A DNA stretch of 64,000 nucleotides from assembly GCA_003278095.1 (NCBI GenBank), contig QCHB01000003.1, positions 124,001 to 188,000 on the forward strand, given 5' to 3'. The notes beneath the pieces are model-generated. The model was not told the origin of the DNA, did no database searches, and saw only the letters and a program-made list of their open reading frames with translations. The position numbers and the translations under genes are program-made. Positions 43,931 to 53,301 of this stretch are shown piece by piece (position 1 is the first letter of the stretch; the number at the start of each line of letters is the position of its first letter). The stretch is from SAR116 cluster bacterium AG-390-L20. GTDB taxonomy: Bacteria; Pseudomonadota; Alphaproteobacteria; Puniceispirillales; Marisalimonadaceae.

Positions 43931-44619
43931 TGGATAAACTTTTAAAAGTAAAATCACTTAAATCTTGGTATGGAGCAAGTCAGGCATTATTTGATGTTAA
44001 TTTAGAAATAAATCAAGGTGAAATTGTTGCCTTGCTTGGAAGAAATGGAATGGGGAAGTCAACCACTATTAAATCCATTTGTGGTTTAATAAATAAATAT
44101 GAAGGTGAAATTAATTTTAATAAAATCTCACTTATAAGACGTCCTAGTTATAAAATTGCTCAATTAGGAATAGGTTTGGTTCCTGAGGGACGAAGGGCTT
44201 TTTCTAACTTAACCGTATTAGAAAATCTCATTGCCACAGCTGTTGATGGAGAATGGGATTTAGATACTATTTACAATTTATTTCCAAGATTGGAAGAAAG
44301 AAAAAATCAATTGGCCTTTTCATTATCAGGAGGAGAGCAACAAATGTTAGTAATTGGAAGGGCTTTAATGACCAATCCTAAATTATTAATTTTAGATGAA
44401 GCAACTGAAGGTTTATCTCCAACTATTAGATCAGAGATTTGGAAAGTAATAGAAGTCCTAAAAAATAAGTCAGTATCAATTTTAATAATTGATAAATCGT
44501 TAAAGCAATTATTAGGTTTAGCTGATAATTTTTATATACTTGAAAAAGGCAGGACGGTTTGGAATGGACCTTCATCTAAGCTTACAAGCAGGATTGCCCA
44601 ACAATTCTTGGGCGTTTAG
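43930..44619 (+). CDS. livF: ABC transporter ATPase LivF, second set
   Basis: An ABC ATPase of 229 residues. Walker A is GRNGMGKST (37-45), then LVPEGRRAFSNLTVLENL, signature LSGGEQQ and Walker B LLILDEATEG. At the switch position it has LIIDKSLKQ where LivF usually reads VEQN, and Walker B has Ala where Pro is usual. Both are mild departures that need not impair function. It ends head to head with a minus-strand gene with no gap. Confidence 0.9.
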   Translation: MDKLLKVKSLKSWYGASQALFDVNLEINQGEIVALLGRNGMGKSTTIKSICGLINKYEGEINFNKISLIRRPSYKIAQLGIGLVPEGRRAFSNLTVLENLIATAVDGEWDLDTIYNLFPRLEERKNQLAFSLSGGEQQMLVIGRALMTNPKLLILDEATEGLSPTIRSEIWKVIEVLKNKSVSILIIDKSLKQLLGLADNFYILEKGRTVWNGPSSKLTSRIAQQFLGV

Positions 44620-44922
44620 CTAAATATAATTTTGAAAATCTTCAGAAAGATTGATCTCACCTTCTCCACCAACAGCCGATACGATAGCTCCCATTTCATT
44701 TAACTCTTGACTAACTTTTTGCCAATTTTTTCTTCCTTTTTCAAAATGAGATTTTGAAATCCAATATTTAACATTTAAAAAATTAGTATCAGAGATATCA
44801 ATAACTGTTTCTTTAATAAGCCCAACTTTCATCTGTTCAATTACGACTTGTTTAAATAATAATTTTAAGGCTTTTTTTGCAGCTTGGTTTGGACATTTTA
44901 TTGTGACGACACGCAAATACAT
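44620..44922 (-). CDS. Small protein of 100 residues, unknown
   Basis: I do not recognise this protein. It is soluble, with no signal peptide or cysteine cluster: one Cys, in VTIKCPNQAAKKALK. The alternating pattern (VDISDTNFLNVKYWISKSHFEKGR) could be a dimeric alpha-beta barrel like small monooxygenase or stress proteins, but that is only an impression. It is 70 bases from the aminotransferase gene on the same strand and converges with livF. Confidence 0.6.
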   Translation of the reverse strand: MYLRVVTIKCPNQAAKKALKLLFKQVVIEQMKVGLIKETVIDISDTNFLNVKYWISKSHFEKGRKNWQKVSQELNEMGAIVSAVGGEGEINLSEDFQNYI

Positions 44923-44991
44923 ATGTATTATTTCTCATAAAAATTAAGATATATGTTTAATTAATTATATAAATTTTAATTATAATCAAGT

Positions 44992-46320
44992 TTAATTGCA
45001 GATGCTTTCAATAGTAGTTTTTAATTTTTGAGAAATTTCATTCATTTCATTTTCATTAATTATAAATGGTGGTGCAATTAAAATATGGTCGCCCACAGTC
45101 CCATCTACAGTTCCCTGCATTGGATAACATATTAGACCCAAATCAAGAGCCTTTTTTTTAATTTTACCTGCAATATTTAAGTTGTTAGCAAAAGGCTCTT
45201 TAGTATCTCTGTTTTGGACTAATTCAATACCTTTAAATAAACCTCTACCTCTTATATCTCCTATATACTGATTTTGACCAAGCGTGATTTCAAGGTTTCT
45301 CTGTAAATATTTTCCCTTTTTTCTAACCTGTTCAGGAAAATTTTCTTTTACTAATTTATTTACTACAGCCAAGGACGCGGCGCATGCAATGGGATGACCA
45401 AGGTAGGTATGTCCATGTTGAAAAAAACCACTTCCGCGGTTTATAGCGTCATTAATAAAATTTTGACACATCATAGCAGCTATAGGTTGATATCCAGCTC
45501 CTAAACCTTTGGCAATAGTTATTATATCAGGAACAATTTTTTCTTCATCACACGCAAAGAGTGGCCCAGTTCTTCCCATACCGCACATGACTTCATCCAA
45601 AATTAATAAAACATCATAATTAGTACAAATTTCTCTTATTCGCTCAAAATATCCTTTAACAGGTGTTAAGGCACCAGATGTTGCACCAACAACTGTTTCT
45701 GCAATAAACGCCATAACATTGTCTGGACCTAATCGAATTATTTCGTCTTCTAATTCGTTAGCCACTCTTAAACCATATTGAATTTCACTTTCGTTTGCAT
45801 CCTGAAATCTATATTTATAACAAGGTGAAATCAAACTAGTTTCTATGAGTAAATCTTCAAATAAAGATCTTCTTTGTACATTACCTCCAACTGCTAACGC
45901 TCCTAATGTATTACCATGATAACTCTGTTTTCTTGAGATAACTTTGTGTTTTTTTGGTTTCCCAATTTCATTAAAATATTGCTTTGCTAATTTTAGTGAA
46001 GCTTCAATAGCTTCTGATCCACTTGAAACAAAATAAACTTTGTCTAATCCTGTTGGTGAATTTGTTGATAATAATTTTGCAAGTTCTTCTGCGGGTTCAT
46101 TAGTAAAAAAAGATGTGTGGGCAAAGGCCAATTTCTCAGCTTGCTTAATTATTGCATCATTGATTGTTTGGTCTGAATGACCTAAGCATGAAACGGCTGC
46201 TCCACATGAGCCATCAAGATATTTTTTACCGTTTTTGTCAATAATATAGCACCCATCACCGTAAGCGGCGATTGGGAGTTCATAGCTAGTATGTCGAGGT
46301 AAAATATTGCTGTTTTCCAT
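44992..46320 (-). CDS. Class III aminotransferase
   Basis: A 442-residue PLP aminotransferase of the omega-amino acid type. The PLP lysine is Lys271 in TIAKGLGAGYQP, Asp242 in LILDEVMCGMGRTG contacts the ring nitrogen, and SSGSEAIEASLKLA binds the phosphate. Likely amino donors or acceptors include beta-alanine, taurine-like or diamine compounds with pyruvate. Substrate choice cannot be told by eye. A small gene of unknown role is 16 bases upstream and probably co-transcribed. Confidence 0.88.
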   Translation of the reverse strand: MENSNILPRHTSYELPIAAYGDGCYIIDKNGKKYLDGSCGAAVSCLGHSDQTINDAIIKQAEKLAFAHTSFFTNEPAEELAKLLSTNSPTGLDKVYFVSSGSEAIEASLKLAKQYFNEIGKPKKHKVISRKQSYHGNTLGALAVGGNVQRRSLFEDLLIETSLISPCYKYRFQDANESEIQYGLRVANELEDEIIRLGPDNVMAFIAETVVGATSGALTPVKGYFERIREICTNYDVLLILDEVMCGMGRTGPLFACDEEKIVPDIITIAKGLGAGYQPIAAMMCQNFINDAINRGSGFFQHGHTYLGHPIACAASLAVVNKLVKENFPEQVRKKGKYLQRNLEITLGQNQYIGDIRGRGLFKGIELVQNRDTKEPFANNLNIAGKIKKKALDLGLICYPMQGTVDGTVGDHILIAPPFIINENEMNEISQKLKTTIESICN

Positions 46321-46335
46321 ATTTATTAATTTTAA

Positions 46336-46641
46336 TTAAAATGAAGTTTCACCAAAATCTTGAGTAACTGCACCAACAAAGTGTACTGTTTTGGGAGCCA
46401 GCGTCTTAACGTATTTTGCTATATTTTCTTCAATTAACTTTTCAATTTTTTTCATAGAGTCATTGTCTGGAAATTCCCATAAAACTACGCTCACATTAGG
46501 TGTTTGAGGATTTTTCATAGCTCTAAATCGAACACCTTTAACTTCTTGAAGTAAGTTAGGCCATCTTGTTTCTAGTATGGATTCAAATAATTCACAATCT
46601 TCAGTAGATGGAAAGGTTCTTACAAAGATTTTAATTAACAT
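46336..46641 (-). CDS. Small protein of 101 residues, possibly antibiotic-monooxygenase-like
   Basis: A soluble small protein. The arrangement (MLIKIFVRTFPSTEDCELFESIL, then VKGVRFRAMKNPQTPNVSVVLWEFPD) recalls the ferredoxin-like ABM fold, but there is no certain motif. It starts the aminotransferase operon (16 bases ahead) and diverges from the NrtS-like gene. Confidence 0.6.
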   Translation of the reverse strand: MLIKIFVRTFPSTEDCELFESILETRWPNLLQEVKGVRFRAMKNPQTPNVSVVLWEFPDNDSMKKIEKLIEENIAKYVKTLAPKTVHFVGAVTQDFGETSF

Positions 46642-46743
46642 TCTTACCTCAATATATTAATTTTATTTAAATTATTACATATTTTAGTTTTGTATATTAT
46701 GTTGATTTTTGCAAATAGTTAAATTTTTTAATGGATTAAATTA

Positions 46744-46968
46744 ATGATTGAAATAGTAACAAGAACAGATGTGCTTTTGAGGGCTTTAAAAATGGCATCT
46801 ATAGTTGGGATAGTCTTAGCTATAATTAATCATGGGGATCATATATTTTTCGGCACGATGACTGTTACAAATTGGATAAAAGTTATAATAACATTTTGTG
46901 TTCCTTTTTGTGTGTCAACAATTTCGTCAGTACTTGCAATTAGAAGAGAACAAAATATTTCCCATTAA
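46744..46968 (+). CDS. NrtS-like small membrane protein
   Basis: A 74-residue protein with two membrane spans (about 16-34 and 40-63). VGIVLAIINHGDHIFFGTMT followed by WIKVIITFCVPFCVSTISSV matches the small family annotated as nitrate/nitrite transporter NrtS, from memory. NrtS was described in cyanobacteria, where nitrate/nitrite uptake is claimed for it; here that function is untested. The gene overlaps the following DUF3108 frame. Confidence 0.68.
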   Translation: MIEIVTRTDVLLRALKMASIVGIVLAIINHGDHIFFGTMTVTNWIKVIITFCVPFCVSTISSVLAIRREQNISH

Positions 46969-47767
46969 AATAAAACTAAAGATAATTAGATACTTAAAAA
47001 TTTATTTTAAAGTTTTTAGTCTTAGTATTATTTTTATTAACTTTTCAGCTTTCGCATCGCAAGAAAATTATTTTTATGAAATTCAATTTGGCAATTTAAT
47101 TGTTGGGCAAGCAGAAATTTCTATTAACTCAAGTAATAAAAAAATTGAACTGAATTCTAAATCTAAAACCGCTGGTTTTTTAAATGTTTTTTACGAATAT
47201 GTAGGTGAGTTAAATTCATCTTCAATAAAAAAAGCTAATACTTGGATACCAAATAAATTTTTAGCTAATGGTGTTTTTAATAATAAGGCGCGCTCCTCTG
47301 ACTTGGAATGGGGAGTAAATAATTCAGTAAATTATAAAAATATCCCTATTATAAATTTAAAAAAATTTCATCCTATAGATAGAGAAAGTCTAATTAACGT
47401 AATAGACCCCGTAACAGCCTTTTTAAACGTAATTGAAAGAATAAGATTTGAGAATAAATGTGATACAAGCTTTAAAATCTTTGATGGTAGACGAAGGTAT
47501 GATCTTAAAACAAAAACTTTAGGAAATAGCTTTATTGAAAATGATAGGCCTAAATCTTATAGAGGAGACGTTTTGATTTGTGGCTTAAAGATTACGCCTT
47601 TGGGAGGTCATAGGTTGAAAACTAAATGGAAACCAATAGACGATAAATTTACTGATTTCAAACTTTTTTTTGGAAGAACTGTCTTTGGACGAATTTTACC
47701 AGTAAGAATGAATTTAGAAAGATGGTTTGGAACTATAACTGTTCGCCTACTCGAAAAGCGTTCCTAA
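46934..47767 (+). CDS. DUF3108 family exported protein
   Basis: A protein of about 278 residues. After a long basic start (KIKLKIIRYLKIYFK) comes a hydrophobic core and a cleavage-like SAFA, giving a mature domain that begins SQENYFYEIQFGNLIVGQAEI. That start, with SKTAGFLNVFYEYVGE and FGRTVFGRILPVRMNL, is typical of DUF3108, a beta-rich periplasmic family of unknown function. The true start is unclear: GTG at 46898 and TTG at 46934 lie inside the NrtS-like gene without a ribosome-binding site, and there is no ATG before the signal core. Confidence 0.7.
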   Translation: MQLEENKIFPIKIKLKIIRYLKIYFKVFSLSIIFINFSAFASQENYFYEIQFGNLIVGQAEISINSSNKKIELNSKSKTAGFLNVFYEYVGELNSSSIKKANTWIPNKFLANGVFNNKARSSDLEWGVNNSVNYKNIPIINLKKFHPIDRESLINVIDPVTAFLNVIERIRFENKCDTSFKIFDGRRRYDLKTKTLGNSFIENDRPKSYRGDVLICGLKITPLGGHRLKTKWKPIDDKFTDFKLFFGRTVFGRILPVRMNLERWFGTITVRLLEKRS

Positions 47768-47771
47768 TCCT

Positions 47772-48623
47772 ATGAAATTAGGATTAATAGGACATAACAT
47801 AGCAACATCTCAAGCTCCTGATATTCACAAACGTTTAGGAGATTTATTTGGAGTTTCTGTTAGCTATGAGTTGTTTGACTTAAAATCAATAAAAGAAAGC
47901 AATCTCCCTGACTTATTAAAAGAGTTAAAAATGAGTGGCTTTAGTGGAGTAAATATTACTTTTCCTTTCAAAGAAAAAGTAATTAAATTTGCAGATAAAG
48001 TTTACGAAAGTGCCTTTAATGTAAAATCAGCTAATACATTAATTTTCCAAAAAAATATTGTTGCTTATAATACAGATTATTCTGGTTTTATAAAAAGTTA
48101 TGATTTTCATTTTAAAAAAAAGAAACCAGGAAAAGTTCTTATTATTGGAGTTGGTGGGGTCGGAAGAGCTATCTCCTTTGCATTATCCTCACTAGGAGTT
48201 TTAGAACTTCATATATTAGATACTGACAATCTAAAAGGAGAGCAACTACTCAGAGAATTAAAAGAACTAAAAATAAATTGTAAATTACTTAATCATAAAA
48301 AATTAGAGAGTGTTATATCAAGTTTCGATGGAATAATAAATTGTACTCCTTTGGGTCATTATGATTTTCCAGGTTGTTCATTAGGCAATTTAGAAATAAA
48401 AAAATATCAATGGCTATACGATGTTGTGTATACGCCAGCAAAAACTATTTTTCTTAAGAAAGGTGAACTTGTAGGATCTAAATTAATTTCAGGGATAGAC
48501 CTTTTTATTTTTCAAGCTTTAGACGCATTCTTATTATTTTCAAATAACAGATTTGATCAAAAAGACATCTTGCAACATACTCATTATTTAAGAGATCATT
48601 ACTTTAATAGACTATATAAATAA
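47772..48623 (+). CDS. aroE: Shikimate/quinate dehydrogenase
   Basis: A 283-residue AroE-family protein. Catalytic Lys67 is in NITFPFKEKV, Asp102 in YNTDYSGF, and the nucleotide loop is GVGGVGRA (126-133). After the loop it has LHILDTDNLKGEQL, an acidic run where NADP-dependent AroE has NRT; this is like the NAD-preferring quinate/shikimate dehydrogenase of Corynebacterium. It also keeps TSQAP near residue 13 in place of the usual SxSP. It could therefore be a quinate or shikimate catabolic enzyme rather than the biosynthetic one. It starts four bases after the DUF3108 gene. Confidence 0.82.
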   Translation: MKLGLIGHNIATSQAPDIHKRLGDLFGVSVSYELFDLKSIKESNLPDLLKELKMSGFSGVNITFPFKEKVIKFADKVYESAFNVKSANTLIFQKNIVAYNTDYSGFIKSYDFHFKKKKPGKVLIIGVGGVGRAISFALSSLGVLELHILDTDNLKGEQLLRELKELKINCKLLNHKKLESVISSFDGIINCTPLGHYDFPGCSLGNLEIKKYQWLYDVVYTPAKTIFLKKGELVGSKLISGIDLFIFQALDAFLLFSNNRFDQKDILQHTHYLRDHYFNRLYK

Positions 48624-48626
48624 GAA

Positions 48627-49835
48627 TTATTTTTTTTCAAATATTATCTGATTTGATAACATGTCTAGTATTTCTTCTTCACTATATCCTGCATCTTTCA
48701 AAATTTCCCTTGTATTTTGACCAATTAAAGGAGGTTTGTGTTTAACCCCAACGGATTTAGATCTACTAAACTTTATAGGTGATGAAACACCTTTATAATC
48801 TTCTTTACTAATCGTCATATTTCTTTCTAATGTTTGAGGATGATTTAGGGCCTCCTCAATATTTCTTACAGGCCCTGCTGGAACACCAGCAGATAATAGC
48901 TTTTCAGAAAATTCGACACCATCTACATCCTTTAAGGCATCTTCTAAATATTTAGTTAAGTCTTCTCTATTATTAACTCTATCGCCGTTTGTAAGAAATC
49001 TTTCATCTGTTATGAGGTGATCTATTTTGAGAGCTTTGCATAATCTGGCAAATCCTGCGTCATTGCCTATCCCCATAAAAATTTCATTAGTTGCAGTTTT
49101 AAATTTATCGTAAGGTGCAATATTTGGATGAGCATTACCTGTAGCTTTACCAGGTTTTTTGGACAAAAAATAATTTCCTGTATGAGGATGCATTAATGCT
49201 AGTGCGGAATCATAAAGAGACATATCGATAAATTGACCTAGTCCTGATTTGTGTCTCTCTTGGAGCGCCATTAATATTCCAATCGTAGCGTATAACCCTG
49301 TACCCATATCAACTACTGGCGCACCGACCCTTACATCTCCTCCATTTGGATGTCCATTGATAGACATCATTCCAGTCATAGCTTGAACAATTGCATCGTA
49401 TCCAGGAGCTCCTCCTAAAGGTCCTTCAGCTCCAAAACCAGATATTCGGCAATGAATTAACTTAGGAAATTTGTCTTTTAAAACTTCTTCATAACCAAGA
49501 TTCCATTTTTCCATTGTGCCAGTTTTAAAATTTTCAATAACAACATCTGAAGTTTTAAGAATTTCTAGAATTATATTTCTACCTTCTTGTTTTGTTAAAT
49601 CAACAGCAACAGACTTTTTATTTCTATTTACATTTATAAAATATGAAGCCATATCATTTATAAATGGAGGCCCCCAACCTCTTACCTCATCACCAATTTT
49701 TGATTCAATTTTTATTACTTCCGCGCCATGGTCTGCAAGTATTTGAGTTGCGTATGGACCCCCAAGAACTCTTGTAAGGTCTAAAACTTTTATGCCATCT
49801 AAAGCAGAAACGAGAATATTGTTTTGATTTGTCAT
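48627..49835 (-). CDS. CaiB/BaiF family CoA-transferase at the end of the leucine operon
   Basis: A 402-residue class III CoA-transferase. Asp176 in GAPVVDMGTGLYA is the family's catalytic residue, and VLDLTRVLGGPYATQILADHGAEV its N-terminal signature. It could exchange CoA between acids such as succinate, glutarate or a branched-chain acid. It follows an acyl-CoA dehydrogenase gene by 16 bases in the long minus-strand operon that begins with ivd. The ends of this gene and aroE are separated by three bases only. Confidence 0.88.
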   Translation of the reverse strand: MTNQNNILVSALDGIKVLDLTRVLGGPYATQILADHGAEVIKIESKIGDEVRGWGPPFINDMASYFINVNRNKKSVAVDLTKQEGRNIILEILKTSDVVIENFKTGTMEKWNLGYEEVLKDKFPKLIHCRISGFGAEGPLGGAPGYDAIVQAMTGMMSINGHPNGGDVRVGAPVVDMGTGLYATIGILMALQERHKSGLGQFIDMSLYDSALALMHPHTGNYFLSKKPGKATGNAHPNIAPYDKFKTATNEIFMGIGNDAGFARLCKALKIDHLITDERFLTNGDRVNNREDLTKYLEDALKDVDGVEFSEKLLSAGVPAGPVRNIEEALNHPQTLERNMTISKEDYKGVSSPIKFSRSKSVGVKHKPPLIGQNTREILKDAGYSEEEILDMLSNQIIFEKK

Positions 49836-49851
49836 TTATTCACTTTTTTAT

Positions 49852-51018
49852 TTAATATGATTTTGGTAATCCGAGCACACGTTCTGAAATATAGTTCAAA
49901 ATCATTTGAGCGCTTACAGGAGCTAATTTTGGAATTAAAGATTCTCTTAATAATCTTTCCACATGATATTCTTTTGCATAACCCATTCCTCCAAGAGTGA
50001 TCACTGCTTGAGTGGCGGCCTTAAAACCAGCTTCAGCTGCAAAGAATTTTGCAGCATTTGCCATTCCGCCTGAATTTTGTCCATTATCGTATTGGTGTGC
50101 AGCTTTTGCAATAAGTAGTTCTGCTGCTTCTAACTCAATCCAGTTTTCTGCTAATGGATGTTGAATACTTTGATTTTTGCCAATAGGTCTGTCAAAGACA
50201 ATTCTGTCACTTGCATATTTTACAGCTCTTGATAAAGCATTTTTTCCTATACCTAATGCCTCAGCAGCAATTAATATTCTTTCTGGATTAAGACTATCAA
50301 GTATATATTTAAACCCTTTGCCTTCTTCACCTATTCTATCAAAATCAGGGACCTCTAGATTATCAATAAATATTTGGTTACTATCTACGGCTGCTCGGCC
50401 CATTTTTGAGATTTCTTTAACCTCAATTTTTCTTCTATCTAATTCAGTATAAAATAAAGTCAGACCATCAGTGTTCTTTTTGCATTCCTCAACGGGAATA
50501 GTTCGTGCCAATAAGAGGATTTTATCAGCAATTTTAGCTGTTGATGTCCAAATCTTTTGTCCATTAACCAGATATCCCTCATTAATTTTTTTTGCAAATG
50601 TTTTTAATTTGCCTGTGTCCAATCCAGCGTCTGGTTCGGTTACTCCAAAACAAGTTTTTTCTTTTCCTGAAATCAAAGGAGGCAGCCATTTCTCTTTTTG
50701 CTTATTATTACCATAGACTACAATTGGATGTGGCCCAAAAATGTTTATATGTATAGAAGAGGCCGCTGCCATGCCACCACCAGTTTCAGAAACTTTTTGC
50801 ATAAAAATAGATGCATCACTTACACCTAACGCAGTACCACCAAACTGCTTGGGCATACATATACCTAACCATCCTCCACTAGCTATCTCTTCATAAAATT
50901 TATGAGGAAATTTATTTTCTTTATCACATTGAAGCCAGTAATCATCATCAAAGTTTTTCATAATATTTTGAACTGAATCAATAATTGATAACTGTGTTTG
51001 GTTTAGATTAAAGGACAT
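49852..51018 (-). CDS. Acyl-CoA dehydrogenase with Glu at the isovaleryl-type position
   Basis: A 388-residue acyl-CoA dehydrogenase. CFGVTEPDAGLDTG and KIWTSTAKIAD line the FAD site. The C-terminal region where most family members keep the catalytic Glu reads PKLAPVSAQMILNYI, with no such residue. Glu246 in SLNPERILIA is instead at the place of Glu in isovaleryl-CoA dehydrogenase. The substrate is thus likely a branched or otherwise bulky acyl-CoA. It is five bases downstream of the AhpD-like gene and 16 bases before a CoA-transferase. Confidence 0.85.
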   Translation of the reverse strand: MSFNLNQTQLSIIDSVQNIMKNFDDDYWLQCDKENKFPHKFYEEIASGGWLGICMPKQFGGTALGVSDASIFMQKVSETGGGMAAASSIHINIFGPHPIVVYGNNKQKEKWLPPLISGKEKTCFGVTEPDAGLDTGKLKTFAKKINEGYLVNGQKIWTSTAKIADKILLLARTIPVEECKKNTDGLTLFYTELDRRKIEVKEISKMGRAAVDSNQIFIDNLEVPDFDRIGEEGKGFKYILDSLNPERILIAAEALGIGKNALSRAVKYASDRIVFDRPIGKNQSIQHPLAENWIELEAAELLIAKAAHQYDNGQNSGGMANAAKFFAAEAGFKAATQAVITLGGMGYAKEYHVERLLRESLIPKLAPVSAQMILNYISERVLGLPKSY

Positions 51019-51023
51019 AAAAT

Positions 51024-51620
51024 TTATCTTGCTATATTATGATAGTTGTCGTTGGGCTCCATTTCAGTTGCAGAAGCTAATCTATTAGTCATGTTAAACA
51101 AACCAATTATAGCACTTATATCCCAAATATCTCTATCGGTATATCCTACTTCTCTTAACTTTGTTCTATCGCTTTCAGATATCTCTGATGGGTCTCTAGT
51201 TAACTTTTTAGTAAAATTGAGCAATTCAAGTTGTTTCTCTGGTAGTTCTGCAGATCTAAAATTTGCAGCTATTCGTTCTCCTAATTGGGGATCATTTGAA
51301 AGTTCTCTAACTGCAGACCCATGTGCTACCAAACAGTAGAAACAATGGTTTTCAGACGAAACTGTAACTGCAATCATTTCTCTTTCTAATTTTGTTAAAC
51401 CGGACTCACCTAACATTAAAGAATTATATAATTTAGTAAAACCCTCAAATTGTTTTGGAAATTTTGCAAATGCAGCAAGTACGTTTGGTATAAAACCGAT
51501 TTTCTCATTAACAATATTTAAATAATTTTCGACTTGGTCTTCACCATCCTTCTCACCGTTGTACTCAAGATTTAATTTTGTTAAATTTTGTTTTTGGCCT
51601 TGTTTTAATATATTAGCCAT
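51024..51620 (-). CDS. AhpD-like/carboxymuconolactone decarboxylase-family protein
   Basis: A 198-residue all-alpha protein of the peroxidase-related group. Cys93 and Cys96 form CFYC with His100 (SSENHCFYCLVAHGSAVREL), the disulfide centre of AhpD-like proteins. These reduce peroxides or repair oxidised partners using a thiol cycle. It is directly adjacent to liuC and to an acyl-CoA dehydrogenase, so it may protect against peroxide made by flavin enzymes; that is inference. Confidence 0.82.
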   Translation of the reverse strand: MANILKQGQKQNLTKLNLEYNGEKDGEDQVENYLNIVNEKIGFIPNVLAAFAKFPKQFEGFTKLYNSLMLGESGLTKLEREMIAVTVSSENHCFYCLVAHGSAVRELSNDPQLGERIAANFRSAELPEKQLELLNFTKKLTRDPSEISESDRTKLREVGYTDRDIWDISAIIGLFNMTNRLASATEMEPNDNYHNIAR

Positions 51621-52421
51621 TTATTTCTCCATTATCCAATTTGGTTTTCTTTTCTCAAAGAATGCATTAATACCTTCAATAGATTCAGGATTTTCCCATA
51701 CATCTGCAAGGGCTTCAACTGTAAATTTAATAGTATTTTCGTCAATTTTAGAAGATAAGTTTCTTACAAGATTTTTTGACGCTTTTACTGCTGAGGGACC
51801 ATTGATGAGAATAGAATCTGCTTCTTCGTTAATAATGTTGTCTATTCTTTCTTGGTTACAAAAAGATTTGATTAATCCTATATTTTTTGCTTCTGGAGGA
51901 TAAAAGGTACGGGCACTTGTAAATAAATCTATGCCATTACTTGATCCAACTTTCGAAATAACATAAGGACTAATTGTAGCTGGTATTAATCCAAGCTTCG
52001 CTTCTGTTAAAGCTAACTTAATATTTTCTATAGATATAGCAACATCACAAACAGAAATAATACCTATTCCTCCACCAAAAGCGTTTCCTTCTACTTTTGC
52101 TATAAGAGGTTTAGGAAATTGGTACATTTTGTATAATAAATCAGCCAATTTTCGAGCTTCTTCAATTCTTGTTTTTCTGTCTGAAAATATTTGTTCCTTC
52201 ATCCAGTCTAAATCACCACCAGCGCAAAAAGATTTGCCTTTGGCAGATATAATCAAAACTTTTGTATTGGGGTCTTCTTTTAATTCATCAAAGCTTTCTG
52301 AGAGTTCTTTAATCATCATAGGTGATAAAGCATTATGTTTTTCTGGTTGATTTAAAATTATTTTAGAAATGCTATTATCACTTTTTTCTATAATGATTGT
52401 TTGTTTTTTATTTTTATTCAT
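51621..52421 (-). CDS. liuC: 3-methylglutaconyl-CoA hydratase-like enoyl-CoA hydratase
   Basis: A 266-residue crotonase. KSFCAGGDLDWMKEQ and EGNAFGGGIGIISVCD shape the oxyanion hole. LTEAKLGLIPATISPYV carries the second glutamate and is the same as in Pseudomonas LiuC. The expected reaction is hydration of 3-methylglutaconyl-CoA to HMG-CoA. Its start overlaps the HMG-CoA lyase end by eight bases, so the two are coupled and consecutive in the pathway. Confidence 0.87.
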   Translation of the reverse strand: MNKNKKQTIIIEKSDNSISKIILNQPEKHNALSPMMIKELSESFDELKEDPNTKVLIISAKGKSFCAGGDLDWMKEQIFSDRKTRIEEARKLADLLYKMYQFPKPLIAKVEGNAFGGGIGIISVCDVAISIENIKLALTEAKLGLIPATISPYVISKVGSSNGIDLFTSARTFYPPEAKNIGLIKSFCNQERIDNIINEEADSILINGPSAVKASKNLVRNLSSKIDENTIKFTVEALADVWENPESIEGINAFFEKRKPNWIMEK

Positions 52422-53280
52422 AGCTTCCGTGCTCTTTAAGGTTTAACGCAATTTTATTACATTCTTTAATTTTTGTGATATTAAGATTAGTCTCATATCC
52501 CATTGATAGTAATAAATCATTAACTTTTTCTGTGGAAACATTGCCTTTCGCCCCTGGTGAATATGGACATCCACCTAGACCACCAACTGAAGAATCAAAA
52601 GTTTTAATTCCGTATTCTAAAGAAATTTTTACATTATTTAATGCATTTTGAAATGTATCATGAAAATGACCGGCTAATTTATCAGGTGTTAAAAATTGCA
52701 AACATTCTGCAATAACTTTTGATGTTTGTTCAGAACTTCCTTTTCCAGTTGTGTCTCCAAGAGAAACTTCATAACAGCCCATTTTAATTAATTTATTAGC
52801 TATTTCTCCAACTTTTTTTGGATCAACATAATTTTCATATGGACAATGAGAAATGCAACTAATGTAACCTCTAACAGGAACTTTATTTATCTTAGCTTTT
52901 TGGATAATTGGCTTAAATCGATTTAGGCTTGTATTAATATCACAATTAGTATTTTTTTTGTTAAATGTCTCTGAAGCGGCGGTAAAAATCGCTACTTCAT
53001 CCACTTTTGCTTCTAAAGCATTGTCAAATCCTTTCTCGTTAGGGGTTAACGCGGTATATTTTATTTCCTCTGCTCTATTGATACCTCTGAAAACTTTTAA
53101 TGCATCAGATAATTGAGGAACCCATTTAGGACTGACAAAGCTAGATGTTTCTATTTTTTTAAAACCACAACTAGATAGTTTATTTATAAATTTTATTTTA
53201 TCTTCAGTAGAAATGAAATTCTTTTCATTTTGAAGCCCATCTCGGGGACTCATTTCAAAAATATTAATAAAATTGCTCAT
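52414..53280 (-). CDS. mvaB: Hydroxymethylglutaryl-CoA lyase
   Basis: A 288-residue TIM-barrel lyase that cleaves HMG-CoA to acetyl-CoA and acetoacetate. Arg13 in SPRDGLQNE, the metal site HFHD (205-208) and Cys238 in GGLGGCPYSPGAKGN are intact. Acetoacetate so formed may meet the thiolase near 3.4 kb after activation. Upstream is the biotin-carboxylase subunit (22 bases), downstream liuC (overlap). Confidence 0.92.
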   Translation of the reverse strand: MSNFINIFEMSPRDGLQNEKNFISTEDKIKFINKLSSCGFKKIETSSFVSPKWVPQLSDALKVFRGINRAEEIKYTALTPNEKGFDNALEAKVDEVAIFTAASETFNKKNTNCDINTSLNRFKPIIQKAKINKVPVRGYISCISHCPYENYVDPKKVGEIANKLIKMGCYEVSLGDTTGKGSSEQTSKVIAECLQFLTPDKLAGHFHDTFQNALNNVKISLEYGIKTFDSSVGGLGGCPYSPGAKGNVSTEKVNDLLLSMGYETNLNITKIKECNKIALNLKEHGSYE

Positions 53281-53301
53281 TTTTTTAACCGTTGAGACAA
53301 T

